Shown piece by piece: positions 8,282 to 17,000 of a stretch of 64,000 bases of DNA. Under the pieces are notes generated by a model, which was given only the letters and a program-made list of their open reading frames with translations, had not been told where the DNA came from and did not search any database. The stretch comes from Palsa-1447 sp964509885. GTDB taxonomy: Bacteria > Verrucomicrobiota > Verrucomicrobiia > Opitutales > Opitutaceae. The translations under genes and the position numbers were made by a program. Position 1 is the first letter of the stretch. Each line of letters starts with the position of its first letter. The DNA lies in NCBI GenBank assembly GCA_964509885.1, contig CAZDZL010000008.1, positions 33,582 to 97,581 on the forward strand. The letters are read 5' to 3'.

Positions 8282-8755
8282 ATGAAAACATCACGCGCCC
8301 TCTCCCTCCCGCTGCTTTGCGCGGGACTCGCCCTCACCCTGGCCCCGGCTCGCGCCGACACGACCTCCGCCCCCCCTGAGCCGCAGCAGGAACCCGCAGG
8401 CCCGGGCGCCGCGCCCGGCACGGGTTCCCCGGCGCAGCCGCCGGCCCACCACAGGCGCATGCACCCCATGTTCGTCCTCGGCGAGCTGACCGAGAGGCTC
8501 TCCCTCACGCCCGACCAGCAGAAGGAGGTGGGCGCCATCATCGCCGACTTCGACGGCCAGGTCATGGCGATCCGCAAGGACGACGCGATCGCGCGCGAGG
8601 ACAAGCGGGGGAAGGTGAAGGCGATCACCGAGGCGACGCGCGGCAGGATACGCGCGGCGCTCACGCCCGAGCAGCAGAAGATCTTCGACACGCGCCCGAT
8701 CCACACGCAGCAGGCCGGGCCGGCCGCAGCCCCGACGCCGACTCCCGCAAACTAG
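8282..8755 (+). CDS. Spy/CpxP-like periplasmic protein (LTxxQ motif)
   Basis: 157 residues with a signal peptide (about residues 1-23, ending ALTLAPARA), a Pro/Gly/Ala-rich linker at 25-60, then a helical part with two LTPxQ repeats: LSLTPDQQKEVGAII and ALTPEQQKIFD. Paired LTxxQ motifs define the Spy/CpxP and heavy-metal-resistance families of periplasmic chaperone-like proteins. Role inferred as envelope stress protection. A CATACT hexamer at 8264-8269 could be its -10 element, giving a very short leader. Confidence 0.75.
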   Translation: MKTSRALSLPLLCAGLALTLAPARADTTSAPPEPQQEPAGPGAAPGTGSPAQPPAHHRRMHPMFVLGELTERLSLTPDQQKEVGAIIADFDGQVMAIRKDDAIAREDKRGKVKAITEATRGRIRAALTPEQQKIFDTRPIHTQQAGPAAAPTPTPAN

Positions 8756-8827
8756 GCGGGGCGGCATGGGCCGCGGGTTTTTCTGCGTGCGTTCGCGCTC
8801 GATTGCGTCATCCCTCGCTCACGCGAG

Positions 8828-9775
8828 ATGACCATTGGGGAGCTCTTTAGACTCATCCTTCCCGTATTCGCGCTGATCGCGGTCGGCGTGGCCCTTCGCC
8901 GTTGCCACTGGGTCGAGGGGGCAGCCGAGACGAGCCTGCTGCGCCTCGTCGTGTACGTGTGCATGCCCTGCCTCGTGTTCGACACGATCGTCGGCAACGC
9001 CTCGCTGCGCGACCCGGGCAACCTGCTGCTGCCCCCGCTCGCGGGGTTCGCGACGACCGCCGCGGGATTCGGGGTGGCCTACCTCGCCGCGCGCGCGATA
9101 GGGCTCGCGAAGGGGACGGGGCTGCGGACCTTCGCGGTCTCCGCGGGCATCGGAAACTACAGCTACCTGCCGCTCCCGATCGTCGGCGCAATCTGGGGCG
9201 CGCGGGCGCAGGGAGTCGTGCTGGTGCACAACATGGGGGTGGACTTTGCGCTCTGGTCCGTCGGTCTCCTCATCCTCACGGGCTCGTCGCCCCGCGCCGG
9301 GTGGAAGAGGCTCGTCTCGCCCATGCTGGTCACGCTCCTCGCAGCGGTCGCGATCAACCTCTCGGGACTCGCCCCCCTCGTCCCGGAGGTCGTGGGGAGC
9401 CTGGCCCGGTCGCTCGGCGTGTGCGCCGTCCCGATCGGCCTCATCATGACGGGCGCCAACCTCGCCGACCACCTCGACGAGCCCTCGAGGCTGCTCCACC
9501 GGAACGTCGCCCTGGCGGCGTGCGCGGTGCGCCTCGGGATCATGCCGGTCCTCATGCTCTGCTTCGCCCGCTGGCTCCCGTGCTCGGTCGAGCTCAAGCG
9601 GGTCCTGGTCGTCCAGGCCGCGATGCCCGCGGCCGTGTTCCCGATCATCATGGCGCGCTACTACGGCGGCCAGCCGCTCACGGCCGTGCAGGTCGTCCTC
9701 TCGACGACGGCCGCCGGCCTGCTCACGTGCCCGCTCTGGATACGGGCCGGCCTCTCGTGGGTCGGCGTCGGCTAG
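8828..9775 (+). CDS. AEC (auxin efflux carrier) family transporter
   Basis: 315 residues with about ten transmembrane helices in two five-helix bundles, the AEC/BART arrangement. Recognisable blocks are VALRRCHWVEGAAETSLLRL with YVCMPCLVFDTI in the first bundle and VLVVQAAMPAAVFPIIMARYY in the second. Bacterial AEC carriers export or import organic acids such as malate. The substrate here is unknown. Monocistronic as far as spacing shows. Confidence 0.85.
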   Translation: MTIGELFRLILPVFALIAVGVALRRCHWVEGAAETSLLRLVVYVCMPCLVFDTIVGNASLRDPGNLLLPPLAGFATTAAGFGVAYLAARAIGLAKGTGLRTFAVSAGIGNYSYLPLPIVGAIWGARAQGVVLVHNMGVDFALWSVGLLILTGSSPRAGWKRLVSPMLVTLLAAVAINLSGLAPLVPEVVGSLARSLGVCAVPIGLIMTGANLADHLDEPSRLLHRNVALAACAVRLGIMPVLMLCFARWLPCSVELKRVLVVQAAMPAAVFPIIMARYYGGQPLTAVQVVLSTTAAGLLTCPLWIRAGLSWVGVG

Positions 9776-9813
9776 GCGTGGCCTTTGCGCGGGAAATGTG
9801 CCATGGTCCGGGG

Positions 9814-10314
9814 ATGCCTCGCAGAATCCTGATCCCCGTCCTGGCGGCGCTCCTGTGCGCGGTCGGCCGCGCGGCCGACGCGCCGGCAGCGGCGATCGAG
9901 CGGCAGCTCGCCGACGCGGTGAAGTCCGAGCGCGTCACCGTGGTGCACTTCTGGGCGCCGTGGTGCCCGAACTGCAAGGCGGAGCTCGCGAACGGCGGGT
10001 GGAGCGGGTTCATCGCCGCGCACCCCGGCGCAAACTTCGTCTTCGTGACCATATGGAATCCCGCGGACGGGCGGGAGCTCCTCGAGGCCAACGGCGTGGG
10101 CGCCCAGAAGAACTTCCAGCTCCTCCTGCACCCGAACGGCTCGCGAAAGAGGGACGAGAAGGTGACGGAGCTCCTCGGCCTGCCGATCTCGTGGATCCCG
10201 ACGACCTGGGTGTTCCGGGACGGCAAGCTGCGCTACGCGATGAACTACGGGGAGCTCCACTTCCCGGTCCTGGACCAGCTGATCCGGGACTCGTCGGAGA
10301 GCTGGGACCGCTGA
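9814..10314 (+). CDS. Secreted thioredoxin-fold protein (WCPNC)
   Basis: 166 residues from ATG 9814. A signal peptide (about 1-20, LIPVLAALLCAVGRAA) precedes a thioredoxin fold with active site WAPWCPNCKAEL and the cis-proline region ISWIPTTWVF. The CPNC dithiol suggests a periplasmic oxidoreductase. The conserved GKLRYAMNYGELHF tail fits TlpA-like proteins loosely. It ends 8 bases before the dehydrogenase gene, so the two are probably cotranscribed, although their functions do not obviously connect. Confidence 0.8.
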   Translation: MPRRILIPVLAALLCAVGRAADAPAAAIERQLADAVKSERVTVVHFWAPWCPNCKAELANGGWSGFIAAHPGANFVFVTIWNPADGRELLEANGVGAQKNFQLLLHPNGSRKRDEKVTELLGLPISWIPTTWVFRDGKLRYAMNYGELHFPVLDQLIRDSSESWDR

Positions 10315-10322
10315 GCGCCGCC

Positions 10323-11198
10323 ATGCCCGAGAAGCCGGCCATCGCCTTCATAGGGACCGGAGTGATGGGCCGCAGCATGGCCGGGCACCTGATGGCCGCC
10401 GGCCACGCGCTGCACGTCTTCAACAGGACCAGGGAGAAGGCGAAGCCGCTCCTCGACGTGGGCGCGCGCTGGCACGACTCGGCCGGGGAGGCCGCGGCGA
10501 ACGCCGGGGTCGTCATCACCATGCTCGGGTTCCCGCATGACGTTGAGGAGAGCTACCTCGGGAAGGGCGGCATCGTCGAGCGGGCGCCGAAGGGCGCGCT
10601 CCTCATCGACATGACGACGTCGAGCCCGATCCTCGCCCGCAGGATCTCCGCGGCCGCCTCTGCGAAGGGCCAGGCCGCGCTCGACGCGCCCGTCTCGGGC
10701 GGCGACATCGGCGCCCGCGAGGCGCGCCTCGTGATCATGGTCGGCGGCGATCCTGCGGCCTTCGAGCGGGCGCAGCCGATCCTCGCGGTAATCGGGAAAA
10801 ACATCGCGCTCCAGGGCCCCGCGGGGGCCGGCCAGCATTGCAAGATGGCGAACCAGATCGCGTGCGCCGTCGGCATGGTGGCCTGGGTCGAGGCCCTCGC
10901 CTACGCCAAGCGGGCGGGGCTCGACCCGTCCCGCGTCCACGGGAGCATCAGCGGCGGCGCGGCCGGAAGCTGGGCCCTCACCCACCTCGGCCCCCGCGCC
11001 CTCGCGGGCGACTTCGCCCCGGGCTTCTACGTGAAGCACATCAGGAAGGACATCGGGATCGCCGTCGCGTCCGCGGATGAGATGGGCCTCGCTCTCCCCG
11101 GGCTCGACTGCGCGAGGAAGCTTTACGACCAGGTGGCCTCCAAGGGGTGGGAGGAGTTCGGGACGCAGGTCCTCTACCGCCTCTACACATCGCTTTAG
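10323..11198 (+). CDS. NAD(P)-dependent beta-hydroxyacid dehydrogenase (3-hydroxyisobutyrate dehydrogenase family)
   Basis: 291 residues. The N-terminal Rossmann motif FIGTGVMGRSMAGHLMAAGH, the substrate-binding block DAPVSGGDIGAREARL, the catalytic lysine in GQHCKMANQI and the C-terminal HIRKDIGIAVASADEMGL are all in family order and spacing. Family members oxidise 3-hydroxyisobutyrate, tartronate semialdehyde or related acids. The exact substrate is undetermined. The last 4 bases overlap the convergent proline-catabolism gene. Confidence 0.88.
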   Translation: MPEKPAIAFIGTGVMGRSMAGHLMAAGHALHVFNRTREKAKPLLDVGARWHDSAGEAAANAGVVITMLGFPHDVEESYLGKGGIVERAPKGALLIDMTTSSPILARRISAAASAKGQAALDAPVSGGDIGAREARLVIMVGGDPAAFERAQPILAVIGKNIALQGPAGAGQHCKMANQIACAVGMVAWVEALAYAKRAGLDPSRVHGSISGGAAGSWALTHLGPRALAGDFAPGFYVKHIRKDIGIAVASADEMGLALPGLDCARKLYDQVASKGWEEFGTQVLYRLYTSL

Positions 11199-14185
11199 CC
11201 CTGCTCCGCGGGCGGCGGCGTGAACCCCCGGCGCATGACGTTCTCCGCGATCGCGCGCGGGAAGAGGAAGTTCTCGAGGTAGCCCTTCCCGCCCGCCTTG
11301 GTGCCCCCGCCCGACATCGCGAAGCCGCCGAAGGGGTGGCGCTGGACGATCGCCCCGGTGATGCCGCGGTTCAGGTAGAGGTTGCCGACCCGGTACTCGC
11401 GCTGCGCGCGCTCGAGCGCGCTCGGGCTGCGCGAGAAGAGGCCGCCCGTGAGCGCGTAGTCGACGTCCATCGCGATGCGCAGGGCCTCGCCCAGGTCCTT
11501 GGCGCGCAGGATCGCGACGACCGGCCCGAAGATCTCCTCGCGGGCGATCGCCGCCGAGGGGGGGACGTCCGCGAACACCGTGGGCGGCACGTAGGTGCCG
11601 GTGAGCCCCGCGGGAAGTGGCGCCTGGAAGGCCATCCGCGCCTCCCTTTGCCCCCGCTCGATGAGGCCGAGTATCTTGCCCTGCGCCTCCGCGTCGATGA
11701 CGGGGCCGACAAGCGTGCCGGGCTCAGCCGGGTCGCCTACGGGGATGGAGGCGCACGCCGCCACGAAGCGGGCGACGAAGTGGTCGTAGACGCCGTCCAG
11801 CACGATGAGCCGCGAGAGCGCGGAGCATTTCTGGCCGGAGAACCCGAAAGCGCTGTAGAGCGCGGCGGGGATCGCCTCGTCCAGGTCGGCGTCGTTGTCG
11901 ATGATGAGGGCATTCTTGCCGCCCATCTCGCAGACCACCTTCTTAAGGTTGGCCTGCCCGGGGTGCGTCCTGCCGGCGGCCTCCCAGATCCTGCAGCCGA
12001 CCGCGCGCGACCCGGTGAAGGCGATGAAGTCGATCCCGGGATGGGAGACCAGGCGCGCGCCGACGTCCTCGCCCAGGCCCGGCACGAAGTTAAGGACGCC
12101 GGCCGGGACGCCCGCCTCGGTCAGGATGTCCATGAGAGCAGCGGCGACCACGGTCGTCTGCTCCGCGGGCTTCATGATGACGGCGTTGCCCGCGACCAGG
12201 GGGGCGACCGTGAGCCCGCAGAGGATGGCGAGCGGGAAGTTCCAGGGCGCTATGGCGACGCCGACGCCGCGGGACGTCCAGACCTGGGTGTCGCGCTCGC
12301 CCGGCACGTCCTGGGTGACGCGGGGCCGCTCGAGCTCCCGGATCTCCGAGGCGTAGTACCGGCAGAAATCCACCGCCTCCGAGATGTCGGCGTCCGCCTC
12401 GACCCACGGCTTGGCCGCCTCGTAGACCTCGAGCGCGTTGAGCTCGAAGCGGCGCGCCTCGATGAGAGCGGCCGCGCGGTCGAGGACATCGGCGCGCTCG
12501 GAGGCCGGCCGGGCGGCCCACGCCGGCCACGCGGCGCGCGCCGCGGCCACCGCCGCGTCGGCGTCGGCGACCGTGGCCCTGGCCCAGTGGCCGACAACCT
12601 GCGCGGGGCGTGCGGGGTTGGTGGAGGCGACCTTCTCGCGGTCGGAGATGCGCCTGCCGCCGATCACGATCGGGTGCGTGCGGCCCAGGCCCCGGGCGAC
12701 CGACTCGAGGGCGGAGCGCATCCGCGCGCGGTTGGCCTCGACGCTGAAGTCGGTGTTGGGGGCGTTGCGGAACGCGGCGGGGGCGGCGGGCGCCGCCGCC
12801 CGGGTGGCCAGGAGCCCGACGGGGTTCTGGAGCAGCGCGTCGCGCGACGCGCCGCCCGCGTCCTTCGCCCGGAGGAAACCCTCGTTCGAGGTGTTCTCGA
12901 GCAGCCTGCGCACGAGGTAGGCCATCCCGGGGAGCAGGTCGCCGACGGGGCAGTACTCGCGAACGCGCCTGCCGCTCGCGACGAGAGCCGACTTGAGCTC
13001 GTCCGCCATGCCGTAGAGCGACTGGAACTCGTAGGCCCTCGGGTCGACGCCGAGGCGCTCGGCCTGGGCGATCGCGTGCGCGCAGGAGCGCACGTTGTGG
13101 GAGGCGAACGCCGGCGCCGCGATGTCGGCGTTCTGGAGCAAGAGGAGCGAGAGCTTCTCGTAGTTCGCGTCGCTCTCGGGCTTCTCGGACCACACCGGGA
13201 CCGGCCAGCCCCGCTGCTGCGCGAGGATCGTCTCGAAGTCCCAGTAGGCGCCCTTGACGAGGCGAACGACGATCGGCCGCCGGGCCTTCCGCGCCCATGC
13301 GATCAGGTCGATCAGGTCGCGCTCGCAGTCGCGCAGGTAGGCCTGCATCGCGATCCCGACCGCGGGTCGCTCGCGGAACTCCTCCTCGGAGAGGATCGAG
13401 CGAAAGAGCGAGAGCGTGAGGTCCTTCAGGCCGTAGCTCTCCATGTCGAAGTTGACGAAGGCCCCGATCTCGGCGGCGCGGCGCAGGATGGGGCGCAGCC
13501 GCTCCTTGAGCGCGGCGATGGAGCGACCGGGGTCGGCCGGGTGGACCTCGGGCGTCAGCGCGGACACCTTGACCGAGAGGTTCAGGCGGGGCAGGGGGCC
13601 CGCCGGGCCGATGTCGCTGAAGCACGGCTTCGCGTCCCTGCCGATCGCCCGGCCGACGGTGTCCAGCACGTCGAGGTTCCTGCGCAGGAACGCGTCGGCC
13701 TCCGCGGCGCTGACGACGGTCTCGCCCAGGAGGTCGATCGTCGTCGCGATGCCGGCCGCGGCGTTGCTGCGGAAGCGCTTCACCAGGTCGTCGGGCGTCG
13801 CTCCCGCGACGAACTGGCCGGCCATCGAGGTCACGTTGGCCTTCACGGGGCCGGCGACAAGCGCGGGCGCGAAGGCGGCCGCGGCGAGCCCGGTCCTCAT
13901 GGCGGGGTTGAGCTCGACGGCCTTGTCGCCCAGGTATTCCTGGAGATGGCGGACGATCTCGGCCGAGGACGTGAGCGAGGGGAGCACGTCCACGAAGCGG
14001 AACAGCTGCGCCTTGAACGCCGGGTCCTTCATCGACCACTCCATGATGCGCCCGTAGGCGCCCTTCTTGGAGAGGATGCCCGGCGAGGGATGGGCGTCCA
14101 TAAGCTGGAACAGCGCGTCGCCTATCCTGCGCACCGAGGCCTCGATCGCGGCATCCGGCTGGGGGAATTGGGCTTCGGGGGTCAT
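11195..14185 (-). CDS. putA: Bifunctional proline dehydrogenase / P5C dehydrogenase (PutA-like)
   Basis: 996 residues. The N-terminal half (to about 500) is an FAD proline dehydrogenase barrel: FVNFDMESYGLKDL, VVRLVKGAYWDFE near 310, and YEFQSLYGMADEL. The C-terminal half is an aldehyde dehydrogenase with the general base in CEMGGKNAL (about 753) and the nucleophile in GFSGQKCSALSR (about 787). Together they convert proline to glutamate. It is shorter than E. coli PutA and lacks the N-terminal ribbon-helix-helix DNA-binding domain, so it should be purely enzymatic. Divergent from the ammonium transporter. Confidence 0.93.
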   Translation of the reverse strand: MTPEAQFPQPDAAIEASVRRIGDALFQLMDAHPSPGILSKKGAYGRIMEWSMKDPAFKAQLFRFVDVLPSLTSSAEIVRHLQEYLGDKAVELNPAMRTGLAAAAFAPALVAGPVKANVTSMAGQFVAGATPDDLVKRFRSNAAAGIATTIDLLGETVVSAAEADAFLRRNLDVLDTVGRAIGRDAKPCFSDIGPAGPLPRLNLSVKVSALTPEVHPADPGRSIAALKERLRPILRRAAEIGAFVNFDMESYGLKDLTLSLFRSILSEEEFRERPAVGIAMQAYLRDCERDLIDLIAWARKARRPIVVRLVKGAYWDFETILAQQRGWPVPVWSEKPESDANYEKLSLLLLQNADIAAPAFASHNVRSCAHAIAQAERLGVDPRAYEFQSLYGMADELKSALVASGRRVREYCPVGDLLPGMAYLVRRLLENTSNEGFLRAKDAGGASRDALLQNPVGLLATRAAAPAAPAAFRNAPNTDFSVEANRARMRSALESVARGLGRTHPIVIGGRRISDREKVASTNPARPAQVVGHWARATVADADAAVAAARAAWPAWAARPASERADVLDRAAALIEARRFELNALEVYEAAKPWVEADADISEAVDFCRYYASEIRELERPRVTQDVPGERDTQVWTSRGVGVAIAPWNFPLAILCGLTVAPLVAGNAVIMKPAEQTTVVAAALMDILTEAGVPAGVLNFVPGLGEDVGARLVSHPGIDFIAFTGSRAVGCRIWEAAGRTHPGQANLKKVVCEMGGKNALIIDNDADLDEAIPAALYSAFGFSGQKCSALSRLIVLDGVYDHFVARFVAACASIPVGDPAEPGTLVGPVIDAEAQGKILGLIERGQREARMAFQAPLPAGLTGTYVPPTVFADVPPSAAIAREEIFGPVVAILRAKDLGEALRIAMDVDYALTGGLFSRSPSALERAQREYRVGNLYLNRGITGAIVQRHPFGGFAMSGGGTKAGGKGYLENFLFPRAIAENVMRRGFTPPPAEQG

Positions 14186-14288
14186 GTGCCGGCGGCCCTG
14201 TGCCGCCCGGCAAAAACTGTCGTCGGCGCGCTATCGGTTTGCAAGGGTCCCACGCGGCGTGCGACTTTTTCAACGCGCGCTTATCCCT

Positions 14289-14304
14289 TGGGTAAGAGAT
14301 TGCC
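14289..14304 (+). promoter_or_regulatory. Candidate sigma-54 promoter (-24/-12)
   Basis: TTGGGTAAGAGATTGCC has GG (14290-14291) and GC (14302-14303) separated by exactly 10 bases, with the TTGC of the -12 box intact; the usual CA after GG is replaced by GT. It lies 42 bases before the ammonium transporter ATG. Nitrogen-regulated sigma-54 control of amt genes is established in other bacteria. Confidence 0.4.
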
Positions 14305-14345
14305 CACGGCGCGCTCCCTCCAGCGTTTCGGTTCCCAAAACCCCT

Positions 14346-15815
14346 ATGACAACTCGTTACTCAGGTGCGAAGTGGCTGCGCATCGTCTTCACAGTCCTTG
14401 CGATGCATGCCGGCGCCCCGGGCGTCCTCGCGGCCGCGTCGGGACCCGCCGAACCCACGCTGGACCAGCGTGTAGCGGACCTCGAGGCGTATGTTAACAA
14501 TGGCGCGCGCACGCCCGGGGTCGCCTCACGGGTGGCCGGGCCGGGCCCTGGCCACAACGCATGGATGATGACCAGCTCGGCACTGGTCCTCTTCATGACG
14601 CTCCCGGGACTTGCGCTCTTCTACGGCGGCCTCGTTCGGCGCAAGAACGTCCTTTCCGTCCTCGCCCAGTGCCTGGGCATAGCGGGCCTGGTGGCCATCC
14701 TCTGGTGGAGCGTCGGCTACAGCCTCGTCTTCGCGCCGGGGACGCCCGTCATAGGCGGGCTCAAGTACGCCTTCCTGAGGGGCGTCGGCTCCGCCCCCAA
14801 CCTGGATTACGGGCCATGGGTGTCGCAGAACGTCTTCGCGATGTTCCAGATGATGTTCGCGATCATCACCCCCGCCCTCATCGTGGGGGCGATCGCCGAG
14901 AGGATGAAGTTCACCTCGGTCCTGATCTTCGTGACCATATGGATGTTCGCGGTCTACTTCCCGCTGGCCCACATGGTCTGGGGCGTCGACGGGCTCATGA
15001 ACGGCGCAGGGAACGCGCACGCAAGGGTCAGCGCGCTGGACTTCGCCGGCGGGACCGTCGTTCACATGTCCTCGGGCTGGTCCGCGCTCGTGCTGTGCAT
15101 CATCCTCGGGCCGCGGATCGGATTCGGGCGCGAGCGGATGCTCCCGCACAACCTCGTGCTGTGCATGGTCGGCACGGGGATGCTCTGGGTCGGGTGGTAC
15201 GGCTTCAACGCGGGCTCGGCGCTCGGCGCGGACGGGATCGCCGGCAACGCGTTCATGACGACGACTCTGGCCGCGGCGGTGGGATCGTTCACGTGGGGCG
15301 CCCTGGAGTACTTCATCAGGAAGCACGCCTCGATCCTCGGCTTCTGCTCGGGCGCCGTCGCCGGCCTCGTCGTCATCACGCCCGCCGCCGGCTTCGTCGA
15401 CGCCAACGGCGCCGTCGCCATCGGGCTGGTCGCGGGCGTCGTCCCGTTCTTTTTCTGCGTCAAGCTGAAGTCCAGGTTCGGCTTTGACGACGCCCTGGAC
15501 ACCTTCGGCGTCCATGCCGTCGGCGGCACGCTGGGCGCGCTCCTGACGGGGATCCTTGCCACGTCCTCGGTCAACCCGAACCTCACCGCCTCCAACCCCG
15601 CCGCCGGGGCGAACGGCCTTGCGGAAAGGGTCGCCACGGGGGGCCTTTGGCGGGAGCAGCTCCTCGCGATGGCAGTCACCCTCGTGCTCGCCGTTGTCGC
15701 GACCGCGGCAATCGGCCTCGCCTTGAGGGCCAAGGTCGGCCTGCGCCCCAGCCCCGACATCGAGCGGCAGGGTTTGGACGTAACCGAGCACGGGGAAGAA
15801 GGTTACATACTCTGA
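14346..15815 (+). CDS. amt: Ammonium transporter (Amt family)
   Basis: 489 residues starting at ATG 14346. A signal-peptide-like segment (about 8-30) and a short extracytoplasmic stretch precede eleven predicted helices. Family landmarks are ALFYGGLVRRKNVLSVLAQC, FQMMFAIITPALIVGAIAERMKF, DFAGGTVVHMSSGWSALV with the first pore histidine, and DTFGVHAVGGTLGALLTGI with the second. Inner-membrane NH4+/NH3 conduction. A sigma-54-like element upstream suggests induction under nitrogen limitation. No GlnK/PII gene is adjacent, which is unusual for bacterial amtB. Confidence 0.93.
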   Translation: MTTRYSGAKWLRIVFTVLAMHAGAPGVLAAASGPAEPTLDQRVADLEAYVNNGARTPGVASRVAGPGPGHNAWMMTSSALVLFMTLPGLALFYGGLVRRKNVLSVLAQCLGIAGLVAILWWSVGYSLVFAPGTPVIGGLKYAFLRGVGSAPNLDYGPWVSQNVFAMFQMMFAIITPALIVGAIAERMKFTSVLIFVTIWMFAVYFPLAHMVWGVDGLMNGAGNAHARVSALDFAGGTVVHMSSGWSALVLCIILGPRIGFGRERMLPHNLVLCMVGTGMLWVGWYGFNAGSALGADGIAGNAFMTTTLAAAVGSFTWGALEYFIRKHASILGFCSGAVAGLVVITPAAGFVDANGAVAIGLVAGVVPFFFCVKLKSRFGFDDALDTFGVHAVGGTLGALLTGILATSSVNPNLTASNPAAGANGLAERVATGGLWREQLLAMAVTLVLAVVATAAIGLALRAKVGLRPSPDIERQGLDVTEHGEEGYIL

Positions 15816-15912
15816 CACCCCCGGAAAAGCGGGGAAACAGCCGGCCCCGAAGAGCGAGCTTCTTTGTTAGGGTGATTTATGCGACTTTGGCCCCCTGAAG
15901 GGTGTTTTGCAC

Positions 15913-16503
15913 ATGAACGATGAACCTCCAGTGCAAACCCAACCACCGGGGCTAGCCCCGCCGGCAGACTTCACGACCTTCATGCTAAAATACCAGGACA
16001 TGGTCTTCTCCACCTCGGCGCGCCTCGTCAGAAACGACGCGCAGGCGGAAGACATTTCCCAGGAGGTCTTCATCAAGGCCCACGAGCATTTTGCGATGCT
16101 CGCGACCAGCCCGACCGCGGGGGGGTGGCTCAAGACGGTGGCCACCAACCTCTCGCTCAACCACCTCCAGCGCTACCGCAACCGGCACAAGTTCTTCTCG
16201 GAGTTCACGAGCGGGTCCGACGAGGACGCCCCCGCCGTCGAGTTCGCGGCCCCGGACACCTTCTTCGCGGGCGTCGACTCCGAGGAGAGGCGAGCGTGGG
16301 TCGAGGAGGCCCTCTCCAAGCTGCCGGACCACCAGCGCGTCCCCCTCGTCCTTTACCATTTCGAGGACATCCCCTATGACGAGATCGCGCGCCGCCTCGG
16401 CGTGTCGCTCGCCAAGGTGAAGACCGACATCCTTCGCGCCCGCGCGGCGCTTGCGAAGATCCTTTCACGCGGCGGCGCGTCCATCGAGGCGATGGCCCAC
16501 TGA
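15913..16503 (+). CDS. ECF-type RNA polymerase sigma factor
   Basis: 196 residues from ATG 15913 (a TTG at 15907 would add two). Region 2 is ARLVRNDAQAEDISQEVFIKAH with WLKTVATNLSLNHL; region 4 is LPDHQRVPLVLYHFEDIPYDEI then RRLGVSLAKVKTDILRAR, a standard sigma-70 helix-turn-helix. The two are joined by a linker containing FAAPDTFFAG. The next gene, 10 bases on, encodes a membrane protein with the features of an anti-sigma factor, and the third an envelope protein. I infer an envelope-stress module. Confidence 0.92.
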   Translation: MNDEPPVQTQPPGLAPPADFTTFMLKYQDMVFSTSARLVRNDAQAEDISQEVFIKAHEHFAMLATSPTAGGWLKTVATNLSLNHLQRYRNRHKFFSEFTSGSDEDAPAVEFAAPDTFFAGVDSEERRAWVEEALSKLPDHQRVPLVLYHFEDIPYDEIARRLGVSLAKVKTDILRARAALAKILSRGGASIEAMAH

Positions 16504-16513
16504 TTTCAAAAAA

Positions 16514-16987
16514 ATGAACCCTCACGATTCAGATAAGCTCGAACAGTCCCTCCACCGGGTGCTCCGGAGCCTTCCCGACCGGAAGGCCCCCGCCGGCCTG
16601 GTGGCCCGCGTCCAGGCGGAGCTCAACCGGCGCGCCATGCTCCCGTGGTGGAGAAAGTCGTTCGCCCACTGGCCCTCTGCGGTGCGCGCGGGATTCTTCG
16701 CCGGGTCCGCCATCGCCGCGGCGCTCGTCGTCGCCGGGCTCTTCGTCGTCGGCCAGAGCTCGGGGGCCCACGAGCTCGCCAGCGGCATCTCCGCCTCGTA
16801 CGCCTGGGTCGCCGTCGTCCGCGACGTCGTCTCGGTCGCGGGGTACAGGGCGAGGGCCTTCCTCGCGGCGATCCCGGCCGTCTGGCTCTACGGCGGCGCC
16901 GCCACGATCGCCCTCTGCTACGCCTCCGTCGCGGCCCTGGGCCTGACCGCCTACCGCGCCCTCTCGCCCGTGCGCGAGGCCTCCTGA
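16514..16987 (+). CDS. Probable membrane anti-sigma factor
   Basis: 157 residues, ATG 16514. A cytoplasmic N-terminus of about 50 residues (KLEQSLHRVLRSLPDRKAPA) is followed by a transmembrane helix near 58-82, a short external segment and further hydrophobic stretches at about 105-145. No zinc-finger Cys/His cluster is visible. I do not recognise a named family. The role is inferred from its position directly after the ECF sigma gene and from its cytoplasmic helix plus membrane anchor layout. Confidence 0.6.
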   Translation: MNPHDSDKLEQSLHRVLRSLPDRKAPAGLVARVQAELNRRAMLPWWRKSFAHWPSAVRAGFFAGSAIAAALVVAGLFVVGQSSGAHELASGISASYAWVAVVRDVVSVAGYRARAFLAAIPAVWLYGGAATIALCYASVAALGLTAYRALSPVREAS

Positions 16988-17000
16988 ACCCCCTATCCCC

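Noticed and set aside
9814..11198. Fusion of the thioredoxin-like and dehydrogenase genes
   Set aside because: A long frame covers both, but each has its own start and the first ends in another phase at 10314.
11147..14497. 1116-codon open frame on the + strand
   Set aside because: Antisense shadow of the proline-catabolism gene; the translation is Arg/Gly/Ala-rich low-complexity sequence with no domain. High G+C keeps opposite frames open.
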